Below, one piece after another: positions 10,411 through 19,437 of a stretch of DNA of 64,000 nt. Every line of letters starts with the position of its first letter. Within the stretch, counting starts at the first letter, position 1. A program made the position numbers and the translations under genes. The DNA comes from Puccinia triticina. Taxonomy: Eukaryota > Basidiomycota > Pucciniomycetes > Pucciniales > Pucciniaceae. The notes under the pieces are model-generated. The model was given only the letters and a program-made list of their open reading frames with translations, was not told where the DNA came from and made no database searches. The stretch is taken from the NCBI RefSeq assembly GCF_026914185.1, contig NC_070574.1:4120501-4184500 (forward strand), in the 5' to 3' direction.

Positions 10411-10608
10411 AGCTGCAGCTCAGGTCATCAAGTGGGGTGTGCCCTGCTTGATTACTACCACTCCAGTTCATATTTGCACACTGGAGTGCAAAGCCAAAAT
10501 CAGGGTGGAGTGCATCCCGTTTTGGTTTATTTTTGAGTGCCCAGGCATGTCCTCCAACCAACATGGAGTTAAGAGTAAAATAGGACCTCCAGATTTTTTT
10601 GTAGTACC
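10411..10608. repeat. CACTCC-motif patch
   Basis: Several GGAGTG/CACTCC copies (for example CACTGGAGTGCAAAGCCAAAAT) link the array to the next element. Similar text occurs near 12540, inside the terminal region of the 11.6-kb element, so this may be a broken copy of that family. Confidence 0.5.
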
Positions 10609-10611
10609 ACC

Positions 10612-11473
10612 CACTGCAAGAAAAACTCTAGAAACTGCTTGCAGTTGAGATGCAGCAAGCTTCAATCAAGCTTCAGCTCAAGCTGGAGTCAAGCACCCAA
10701 ATTCTGTGCTGGTGCACCTTGAGATTGCACCTTGTTAAGCATCTCAATGTTGAACATGCTGTAGTGCTCATGCAGTAGGCTGAGGCAAATGAGCATCCCC
10801 CTGAGCACCCTTTCATTTTTCCATGCACCATTGAATCCAGCCAGAATAACATAAAAAGGGTATGTACACATGAAAGGGATATGTATAGATGAAAGAAATA
10901 TGTACACATGAGAGGGGAATGTGAGGAGGTGTATTAACACATAAAAGGGATATGTACACATGATGAAAGGGGTATTTATGCATGAAAGGGGTTTGTGCAG
11001 AAGGGGTATTTGCACATGAAATGGATATGTAAACATCAAAGGGGTATGCAAACCTGAATGATAAAAGGGGTATTAAAAGGGATCTAAAAAACTCAAAGAG
11101 GACATGTAAACATGAAAGGTTCATGAACACATGATGAAAGGGGTATGTAAACATTGTGAAAGGGATACATGCACATGAAAGGGATATACACACATCAAAG
11201 GGGTATGTGCACATAAAGGGCTATGTACACATTATGAAAGGGGTGAATGCATACAAAAGGGATATATGCATATGAAAGGGGTATGTGCACATGAAAGGGG
11301 AATTTGCACAGGTATCAACTCCTGTACTTAGTTTTTTGTACCTTAGACTCACTCTTGCATAAATTAGACAATGTGCATGGAATCAAACAGTGCTTGATTC
11401 TTGCATGAGGCACAGCTTGCCTTGAGCTCTTGCATCTCAACTGCAAGCAGTTTCTAGAGTTTTTCTTGCAGTG
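10612..11473. mobile_element. Non-autonomous CACTA-like element (CACTG ends, ACC duplication)
   Basis: A 43-bp terminal inverted repeat starting CACTGCAAGAAAAACTCTAG (10612-10654) is matched exactly in reverse at 11431-11473. Flanking ACC (10609-10611 and 11474-11476) gives the 3-bp duplication characteristic of CACTA/EnSpm elements, and CACTGCAAGAAA resembles the classical CACTACAAGAAA terminus. The interior (about 10850-11310) is a run of a roughly 19-bp motif close to GAAAGGGGTATGTACACAT. Minus-strand frames there (FHVYIPF-like repeats) are not genes. No transposase. Confidence 0.88.
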
Positions 11474-11476
11474 ACC

Positions 11477-12143
11477 TTCCTAACCCACCCCCCCAAATCC
11501 AAAAATTAGTACAAGTTTGGAGTAAATTTAGGCTCATCCTATTGTTAATTCAGAGAATAATTTGACATAAATTCAAAGGTACATATACAGTTGTGCGCGG
11601 CATTCTACTGTACAGAGCTACCCACAAAACTTGAAACCCCAACTGGATTGTGGGTCCAGCACTCTAACAGAGTACATTTTGGGAGTCTAAAGAGTGTGTA
11701 GATTCCAAATCTAAAGTGGGAACCAATTTGGTCCAGCCTTTTTTTTTCAAAGCCCATATTTTGGGACCCACCTCCCAAATACGGGCATAAGTACATATGT
11801 ATGGGCTCCTAAACCCATACTTATGCCTTCTGGTTGGGGATTAAACCCACACATAAAGGCAGAAACTGTCATGCAGTGCTTTCAGGAGTGTCTGATGGTA
11901 GCTAGGAAACCATACCATGTCCCAGCCGCCCAAAAATATGCAAAAAAACTGTATTTTTTAGGTTTTGGGCCCCAACATTTGGGACCAGCCAACAACCTTG
12001 TCCAGTGGAATGCTGCGCGCAACTTTACAGCCTAAAGACCAGCCTAAGAGGACTTGGGGATCTCAATCATAGAAATATATTCCACCTCCTTGTGGGTTAA
12101 ATAAAACTTTGAAAAAAGTAAGCTGGTCAGATCAATATACATA
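11477..12143. other. Spacer with a GGGACC/GGTCCC-type inverted patch
   Basis: 11729-12060 carries inverted copies such as GGTCCAGCC...AAGCCCATATTTTGGGACC and TTTGGGACCAGCC. The open frame at 11823-12035 shows no family resemblance. Likely another decayed foldback. Confidence 0.35.
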
Positions 12144-12277
12144 GGTGTTCAAAGCTGAAATCATAAAATTTTCAATACATAAAATCATAAAATCATAAAA
12201 CTTTCAAGTGATGATTTCATATGTACCATTCTAGAAATTTTGCTGTAATTTGAGTGTTTGGGTGGTACATATTTTTT
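12144..12277. mobile_element. Left half of a split GGGTGTTCAAAG MITE
   Basis: It matches the first two-thirds of the complete 197-bp copy at 46135-46331 (GGTGTTCAAAGCTGAAATCATAAAATTTTC and onward to GTACATATTTTTT). The remainder is at 23903-23972, so a large element inserted into this copy. Confidence 0.9.
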
Positions 12278-12617
12278 GGGTCAGCCTAATGCACTCCAAA
12301 ATTTTACTTTGTGCACTCTACATTTTTGGCTTTGGGGGGCCAGCACTCCAAAAAAGTTGGAGTGCCTTGATTTTGTACTCCCAAAACATGGAGTCCCCAG
12401 ATGGGCACTCCATGTTTATTGGAGTACACAACTGGGTACTCCAAAATTGACCAAAATAGGGGAGTACAGCTAGATGCACTCCAAAAAAAATGGAGTGCAA
12501 GCCCAAGCACTCCACCTTTTCAGTGAAGGATTTTGGCTTTGCACTCCAGCTGGCAAATACCAAATGGAGTGCATTAGGGTGCACTCCAAGTCTCCTTTTT
12601 TTTGGAGTGCCCACAGC

Positions 12618-13225
12618 AATCACACCCCTCAATGACCGGTCTGGACCGGTCATCAAGGGGACTCACACAACCAGTCATCCAGAGGACTCATATCTCTTGA
12701 TGACACACGGGGACCAGTCAACATTCACACCTCTTGATGACCGGTCTTTACCTGTCATCAAGGGGACTCCCACCTCTCAATGACCGGCGCGGACTGGTCA
12801 TCAGTCACACCTCCCAATGACAGTTCTTTACTGGTCATTGAGAGGACTCACACCTCTTGATGATTGATCAGAACTGTCATTGAGGGGACTCACACCTCTT
12901 GATGACCGGTCATCACCAGTAATTGAGGTGAGTTACATCTCTTGATGACCGGTCAGACCGGTCAACAAGGGTAATAACACCTCTTGATGACCGGTCAGAC
13001 CGGTCATTGAGGGGAATAACACCTCCTCTGAATGACCGGTTGGTCTGACCGGTCATCAAGAAAAGGTGCTACTCCCCCCAGTGACCGGCACAGACCAGTC
13101 ATCGAGAGGAGATGTTACTCCCCTTGATGACCGGTCTGACCGGTCATTGAGAGATGTGACTTACCTCAATGACCGGTGATGACCGGTAATCAAGAAGTGT
13201 TATTACCCTTGATGACCAGTCTGAC
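12618..13225. repeat. Palindromic ACCGGT array, second block
   Basis: Units of the form CTTGATGACCGGTCAGACCGGTCATTGAGGGGAATAACAC repeat, with both orientations of arm variants. The ACCGGT cores are well kept while the outer arms are CTTGATGA, CTCAATGA or their complements. Confidence 0.9.
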
Positions 13226-14284
13226 CGGTGTAAAGCTCAAAAGTGTTCCTGAGAACCTTTTGCTGAGTGCGGAAAGGGATGAATGAGGTTACCTCTGCCT
13301 TTCCTGGGTCAACAGACACTAAAACAAGCCCCCCAATCTACAATTGGAAGGTTTATGTAGTGATAGTGGAGGTGTATCAAAAGATAGCCTACTTTGAGCA
13401 GGTGGCTTAAGGGTTATGGTGATGTAGCTGATGTGTAAGTGTTGTAATGAGGTTGTAATTTGTATGTAAGGGTGTAAAAACACAAAATAGAGTGGGCTAA
13501 TACTGTAGAGTGAGCAAGTATTGTACTGTTATGGGGTAAGCTGAGTGCAAGTAGTTTGCTGAGAGAAATTACAACTGGGGGGAAAAGAGCCTCCTTAAAT
13601 AGAAACAAGTGAGACATTTTAGCTCCAGGGTAACAAGAGAATGAGGGGTTTTAGCTGCCCTGAAAGCTACAATGAGGTATTTTGGCTGGTGGTTGACAGG
13701 TCACATGAGGTCATGAATTTAGCTAGTGAGAAATAGGAGGTGAGATATTTTAGCTGGCCTGGCCTGTCAAATGATGTTATCTGCAAGCTGCATGAGGGGT
13801 TTTTGCTATCTTGACACCTGCATGATGTCATCTGTCAACTGTCAGACTGCAGCCCCTATTACACTAGTCTGCATGCACCTGCATAAGACTGCATAAGCCT
13901 GCATCCAGTGTGCACAACACTGCATGACACTGCATGACATGTGCATAGCACAATGAAATGAGTGCAGCTGATGAGGTAAAGTATATGTAAAGGCTTAGAC
14001 AAGCTGACAGGGTGGTCCATGTAACAGATTACATGTCCTGGGTAAGTGTGGTTCATGTAACGGATTCCATGACCTGAGTATGGTGTTTGTGTGTGTGAAA
14101 CTGGCTGATGATGTCTTGAAAGGGTTGTAACTGGTGGTCCAGAGGGGTGTAAGATGTGTTGTCCATGGTGTCCTGTGTAGTTTTGGCCGTAGAATCCAGT
14201 GGTGTTGCCGTATTGGTTGATTTGAGAGTGTACATATGAGAAAAAAGGAAATTTTGAAATGGGCTAGATGGGCAACCATAAAGC
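13226..14284. other. Interior of the composite element without recognised genes
   Basis: It contains purine-rich sequence with scattered repeats such as CATGTAACAGATTACATG, CATGTAACGGATTCCATG and GATGAGGT. No credible coding frame, and no transposase motifs in any frame I read. Confidence 0.35.
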
Positions 14285-14442
14285 ATACTCCACCTGTCAT
14301 CAAGAGATGTGACTCACCTCAATGACCGGTCATCACCGGTCTTTGAGAGGTTTTATTACCCTTGATGACCTGTCTGACCGGTCATCAAGAGGTGTGAGTC
14401 CTCTGTCACCGAGGGGAGTAGCACCTCCTCTCAATGACCGGT
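14285..14442. repeat. Palindromic ACCGGT array, left flank of the gypsy insertion
   Basis: Units such as CTCAATGACCGGTCATCACCGGTC. It ends in CCGGT at 14438-14442, which is repeated at 22775-22779 on the far side of the gypsy element. The pre-insertion array unit is restored when the element is removed. Confidence 0.88.
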
Positions 14443-15201
14443 ATGGAGCTCCGTCCGGTGCTAGGCCGGCGGCAGCGCTGGGAGGGGAAAAGATGCCTAA
14501 GAGGCTGCCCTCTTGAGTGGTCTGGAAAAGAGTCGAGTTTGATCGAGCTGATAGCTGGGGAAGTGGTTTTTGAGGTACGGCGGGGAGTTGATCTTCGCCG
14601 GCGGTTTTGTTGGAATGTCTTGGGAAAAGGGATCGGGCGCTCGTGCGCAGAATTGGGAAGTATCGGATCGAAAAGAATCAATTGCTGATAGCCTCTGCCT
14701 TGGATCAGAACAGAATGCTATGGCCTCCTATCCTCCAAGTTCGCCGGGAACTTGGATTCCTGGAGGCCTGTCACAACCATGTCATCCTCTCCTCGCGCGC
14801 CGTGCGCGCGCACAAAACACAGACAACAGAGACAAGGAAAGAAACAGACAACAACAACAAAAAAAAGAGGAGAAGGAGACAAAGGAACAGAACCCAGAAA
14901 AGAAACAGAAAACCGCCATAATAACCATGAGAAATAAAAGGGGAATCAGGAGACATAGAAATAAACATGACAAAAGGCAAAGAGGAAGCAAAAAAAAAAA
15001 AAACCAGAAATAAACCCACAGACAACCCTGTGTTAGGACCAAGAAAGAGAAGAAAAAGGGGGGGGGGAGAAAAGGGAAGTAAGTGGAAGAAAAGAAAAAA
15101 AAGAAGGAGAAAAGAGGATCTTGAAGGTCGAATCTTGAGGTCCGGAAGTCATGCGCCGCCTATTACTGAATCCTGAAACGTGCACCGGCTAGGCCACCAC
15201 A
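14443..15201 (-). repeat. 3' LTR of the gypsy element
   Basis: In element orientation it starts TGTGGTGGCCTAGCCGGTGC and ends CGGAGCTCCAT. It contains CG-rich text (CGCGCGCACGGCGCGCGAGG) and A/G-rich tracts. Compared with the 5' LTR it has C instead of T at 14634 and T instead of C at 14654, plus one-base differences in an A run and a G run. Confidence 0.95.
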
Positions 15202-15383
15202 TCCACCACCCACTTGCAGTCTGTCCCTAGACTGCGTCTAAAAAAAATCCGGAAATTCCTGCACCAGAAAAGGGAAGAAAAAAAAGGGGGATCCCGCGGA
15301 TGGCTCACGACAGTGGCTAAAGTAGGGCTTACAAAAACGGTAGCAGACTACCCGGATGGTGCATACATCGGGAGGACTTACTT
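15202..15383 (-). other. Pol stop to 3' LTR, with spaced repeat module 1
   Basis: It holds the purine-rich stretch AAGTGGGTGGTGGA next to the 3' LTR (minus strand), a candidate polypurine tract. It also holds the first of four related modules of about 90 bp (about 15305-15392), with AAGTAAGTCC directly after the pol stop codon. Confidence 0.5.
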
Positions 15384-18300
15384 TTAGTCTGAAATGCCCC
15401 CGCGCGGAAAATAACGCTTGACCTGATCCGCCGCAAAACGGCGCTTGAGCTCCGTGCCGTCGAGTTCCGCCAAAACGTAAGATCCACCCTGAACCTGCTG
15501 AACGATCCGATAGGGTCCATTCCATTTGTGGGCAAAGAGCTGCCCCCACTGAACCTCCAAGGACCGGTTATACGCTAAAACCAAGTCACCGGGGCCTAGA
15601 GGGCTGCAAATTTGACTAGGATGCTTGTCCTGCCAATAGCGGATGGACTCGGCTCGAGACTTCATCATTCGCTCATACGCCAAGGCCCGCGCCTCTTCGC
15701 TGCGCTCAAGTTGTTGAGAGCGGGCTACTAGCAAATCAGCGGTGCTGCGCACCCCCTCCCAATCGACCCCAAGGAACGATTCGATGTCCAGATCTATAGG
15801 AAGTGCCGCGCGTTGACCAAACACCAACTCGTAGGGAGAGTAGCCCGTCGTGCGCTTGGTTGAAATACGATCGGCGAACAAAACTAACGGCAAGAACTTC
15901 CAACAGTTCTTTCCGGACTCCCCAGCTAACTTGACTAGAGCCGATTTGAGCGGCGCATGCCCGCGCTCGACCATTCCTTGAGCCTCGGGGTAGTACGGAG
16001 TCAAGACCCGATGTTGACCGGGCAAAGACCTGAGCATTTCCGCCAAGGCTCCGCCGAACTCCGAACCACCATTGGTTGAATAGGAACGCGCTAGACCATA
16101 TCGCATGGTCCAGTGCTCTTGCAAGAAAGCGGCTACGGCCTCGGACGTGATGCTGTTCAGGAATTTCGCCTCAACCCACCCGGAGAAGTCGTCGCGCGCG
16201 ACGATCAGATACTTGGCACCGCTGGCCTTGATGTGCACAACGTCCATGGAGACCCGTCCGAACAGTGTCTCCTTGCCCGTCGGGTAACGAACCTCCAGCG
16301 GCTGTCGCAGATCCCTCTTCTGGCAAGCTCCGCAACTCCAACACCAGGACTGAACCGCTTTTTTTAGAGACGGCCACCAGAAACGATCGGCCGTGCGACG
16401 ATAAGTCTCCGCCGTCCCGCGGTGGCCCAAGTCCTCATGTAAACGCTGAAGGATCTCGTTTTGCTTGCTAGGAATTGTGACGACTATCCTCGGCAGCGGG
16501 CTACCCCGCTTCATGAGGCGCCCGGCTTGAACGAAGAAATCTGAAGCCTTCCTCCTTAACGCCTGAAAAGTTACCGAGTCCATTCCGACGGGCCGCGCCA
16601 GCGTTGTGAGATAATCTTCCAGCTGCCTCCAAAAGCCCTCCTGAAAGCCGGTGTACTCCGAAGCCACGTCAACCGAGAAGGCGGCCAGAGGTCTAATAAT
16701 GGGAGCCTCTTCGTCGAATTCCGAGGCTGGAGGATCGGATTCTTCATCCCCTTGGGGTCGCCGTGAGAGTCCGTCCGGCATTGTGAAAGACTTGCCAGGC
16801 CGATGAATGATATCGAAGGAGAATAGCTGTATGAAGGCCACCCAATGCGTCATTGGCGCGTTGGGGAGGCTCGGGGCGTTGACCATTTGAATCAATGACT
16901 GAGCGTCGACTAGCAAGTCAAAGTGCTGACCCCAGAGTACCGTCTGGAGTTTCTTGAGGATCCGGGCGACGCCGCACAGCTCGAGCTTGGATTGCGAGTA
17001 CCGCGATTCGACTTTGGAAAACAACAACGACTCGTAGAGAGCGGGGCGGTCCATTCCATTCGCATCTTCCTGAGTGAGCACCGCGCCCGCCGCGTGGAAG
17101 CTAGAGTCAACCGCCAGCCGTATCTTTCCCGCCTCTGGCCCGTAATCAAGCTTGACGAGTACAATGTCATGCCCAATCAATCGCTTTAACCCCCCAAACG
17201 CTTCCTCGCAATCCGTGGTCCAAATAAAATCCGCGTCCTTGCGCGTCAGACGTCGGAGGGGCAGGCATAGTTGGGAGAGGTGAGGAATGAAAATCCTGAC
17301 GTACACTACCACGCCCAAGAAACCCCGCACTTCCGTTGCATTCACCGGGGTCGGCCAGGCAAGAATCTTATTGACCTTCGTTTTCGCCATGCGCCTTCCC
17401 TCCTTGCAGACGACTTGTCCTACGATTTCTAAGGCGGGAACGCATGCGGCGAGTTTTGACGCTGAGACTGTAAGCCCCGACTCCTCAATCCTGAACAGAA
17501 TTCGCTCCAAAGTCTCCGCGTATTCCCAAATGAAGCGCCGGATTCCCGGGTGCCAATCTAGACAAACATTCCCGTAATCAGAAGCCGGCCCCTTGATCCC
17601 GCCATCGTCGATAAAAATGCCGGCGTGATCGGGAATCTCGTCTTGGAGGATCCAGACCATTTGTGCCTGGTACACGGCGACCAAATTGGTTGCCCCCTGC
17701 GGCAGCCGGGTCAGCTGGAATCTTCCGAGGGGAGTGTCAAAGGTAGTGAGTGGCCTGGAGATCGGATGGAGTGCGCGCTCGTCGTAGCCGCCCATGATGT
17801 CCCCAAGCCCGTAGCAGGCTCGGCTGGAAAACGATTCTACAAACTCTTCCGTAGCTGGCGGAACCCCCGCGTCCCGCACCGTGACTTTGTTGAGAGGCTG
17901 CAGATCGTGGACAATCCGCAATTTGCCGTTACTCTTGACCACACAAAAAACCGGGCTACTGTAGCTCGACGTAGATTGCTCGTACAGACCAGTGCTGATG
18001 CGTTCCCTGATGAGCCGAATGTATTCGTCCATCTTGGCCGCCAGAATAGGGATTTTCTTCTTTTGCCAAGGGTCATGCTCCACAACGGGGATGATATAAG
18101 GGAGACCGTATGACTCCTTCAAAAGGCCCCGCTCCGACTCTGTAAAGGCGATAGATCGGTTACGCAGTGACAGGACATTTTTGATGAGTTCCAGCTCGTC
18201 CGGATAAAGCCAGCCTTCTGGGCCAAAATTCACCACCGCCAGTCGCTCCTCCGTGACTCGGCCTCGCAGAATGAAAGGACCCGCCAGTGACCGAGAAAGT

Positions 18301-18770
18301 CCGCAATATGGATCACGAGAGAGAGAGGGGCGCTGGAGCGGCGGGTTGAGTCCCTGCGGCATTGGTTCGTTTACTGGCTTGATCTTGCGCGCTACGGGCT
18401 TGTACTTTGCAGCAAAAGAAAGTAATCCTCCTTCTCGCCAGGAATCCACGAGAACCCGCTGAGCCGAAGGGCTCAACCCGACAACCAGCAGACGCCCAGT
18501 CCGATGCTCCGCGCCGTCCTCGAACGCCGACTTCTCTGAGAAAGAAAATCCGGGACAAGGCGTGTGGCTCACAAGTGTGGCGCGTGGTAGGTTTTTCAAA
18601 AGCTGCGGGGCATCACGCCTCGGAGGTGCATATTGGGAGGTACTTACTTTCACTCCAAATTGCCCCCACAGCGGACCGAACTCCACCACTCCTTCATCGC
18701 ACGCCAATTTCCAAGAGAATAGTTTAGACTCATCGCGGAGACGAATATGATCGGATGTAGATAGTTTCAC
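15384..18770 (-). CDS. Gypsy Pol polyprotein: reverse transcriptase, RNase H, integrase
   Basis: 1128 codons with no internal stop. The reverse transcriptase holds YGLGDIMGGYD (motif A), RLPQGATN and FIDDGG (catalytic DD, about residue 386). RNase H holds LAVDSSFHAAGAVL (about residue 553) and a terminal HRPGKSFTMPDGLSRRP. The integrase has an HHCC finger (HEDLGH with CWSCGACQ, about residues 770-815), SMDVVHI for the first catalytic Asp, and ERGH in the usual Glu position. The second catalytic position reads YSTNGGSEF (Asn at about residue 899), where the family has Asp. The codon AAT would come from GAT through TCG to TTG on the plus strand at 16073. The first codon in frame here is GTG; how Pol is made from Gag is unclear because a stop lies a few codons upstream. 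Confidence 0.93.
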   Translation of the reverse strand: MKLSTSDHIRLRDESKLFSWKLACDEGVVEFGPLWGQFGVKVSTSQYAPPRRDAPQLLKNLPRATLVSHTPCPGFSFSEKSAFEDGAEHRTGRLLVVGLSPSAQRVLVDSWREGGLLSFAAKYKPVARKIKPVNEPMPQGLNPPLQRPSLSRDPYCGLSRSLAGPFILRGRVTEERLAVVNFGPEGWLYPDELELIKNVLSLRNRSIAFTESERGLLKESYGLPYIIPVVEHDPWQKKKIPILAAKMDEYIRLIRERISTGLYEQSTSSYSSPVFCVVKSNGKLRIVHDLQPLNKVTVRDAGVPPATEEFVESFSSRACYGLGDIMGGYDERALHPISRPLTTFDTPLGRFQLTRLPQGATNLVAVYQAQMVWILQDEIPDHAGIFIDDGGIKGPASDYGNVCLDWHPGIRRFIWEYAETLERILFRIEESGLTVSASKLAACVPALEIVGQVVCKEGRRMAKTKVNKILAWPTPVNATEVRGFLGVVVYVRIFIPHLSQLCLPLRRLTRKDADFIWTTDCEEAFGGLKRLIGHDIVLVKLDYGPEAGKIRLAVDSSFHAAGAVLTQEDANGMDRPALYESLLFSKVESRYSQSKLELCGVARILKKLQTVLWGQHFDLLVDAQSLIQMVNAPSLPNAPMTHWVAFIQLFSFDIIHRPGKSFTMPDGLSRRPQGDEESDPPASEFDEEAPIIRPLAAFSVDVASEYTGFQEGFWRQLEDYLTTLARPVGMDSVTFQALRRKASDFFVQAGRLMKRGSPLPRIVVTIPSKQNEILQRLHEDLGHRGTAETYRRTADRFWWPSLKKAVQSWCWSCGACQKRDLRQPLEVRYPTGKETLFGRVSMDVVHIKASGAKYLIVARDDFSGWVEAKFLNSITSEAVAAFLQEHWTMRYGLARSYSTNGGSEFGGALAEMLRSLPGQHRVLTPYYPEAQGMVERGHAPLKSALVKLAGESGKNCWKFLPLVLFADRISTKRTTGYSPYELVFGQRAALPIDLDIESFLGVDWEGVRSTADLLVARSQQLERSEEARALAYERMMKSRAESIRYWQDKHPSQICSPLGPGDLVLAYNRSLEVQWGQLFAHKWNGPYRIVQQVQGGSYVLAELDGTELKRRFAADQVKRYFPRGGISD

Positions 18771-19437
18771 CTCTTTGCAGACATGCCTAGTTTAACCTCG
18801 TCGCAGAGGATCGGAAGTTTAGCCTCATTGCGGAGGGTCTTTGCAGACATGCCTAGTTTAACCTTGTCGCAGAGGGCCGTTAAAGGCGAAACTAGTTTAT
18901 TCTCGTCGCGGAGACGAGAGTCGGAGATTAGTTTATTCTCGTCGCGGAGACGAGAGTCGGAAGATCGCGCCACCAGGAGCCTAGGAGCAGAGCCAGAATG
19001 TTGCGGAACGCTCACGAGTGTGGCACAAGGTAGGGTTTTCGATGATGCGGTAGCAGCTACCCGGAGATGCATACTGTGGAGGGGACTTACTTCTGTACTC
19101 AGCGCCCCTCCGGTTAGCCCGCGCTGCATGTCCGTCCTTGCGCTAGATGCCGAAGCTCGTCGCGATGTTCTTGATGGGTTTAACGGAAAAGAATTCGAAA
19201 AATGAGGAAATGGAGATCGGAAAGGAATCGGACTGATGTTTTTGCGGATTTTTCGATTTTCTTGATGTTTTTCGCTTTGATTTTCTTTGAGAGAATGGGA
19301 CGAAACTCCAGAGATAGGGGTTGAGACGGAAGAAACGGATGAATTGAGAGGAGAGCGGGTCTCGGGGAGAGCAGTCGATTCCTTGGTCAGAGTTTGAGAC
19401 CCTATATTAAAACTGCCAAGTTGCGAATCGACTCCAT
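18767..19437 (-). other. Gag-pol linker with internal repeats and an open frame
   Basis: A second open frame continues from inside the 3' end of gag (19555) to 18767, ending in TGA that overlaps the first in-frame pol codon. Its C-terminal part encodes tandem DSRLRDENKL and LCDEVKLGMSAK units, from a repeated AGTTTATTCTCGTCGCGGAG stretch on the plus strand (18720-18960). The Pol N-terminus (RLRDESKLFS) comes from the same repeat. Copies 2 and 3 of the 90-bp module lie at about 18567-18668 and 19011-19105. It may serve frameshifting, splicing or re-initiation for Pol; none is shown. Confidence 0.5.

Noticed and set aside
10689..11214. Long minus-strand frames rich in HVYIPF
   Set aside because: They translate the GAAAGGGGTATGTACACAT motif of a CACTA-like MITE.
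14434..15176. Open frames of 80-150 codons in both LTRs, both strands
   Set aside because: Same frames in both LTRs, Lys/Arg- or Phe/Leu-rich from A/G tracts; LTR sequence, not genes.
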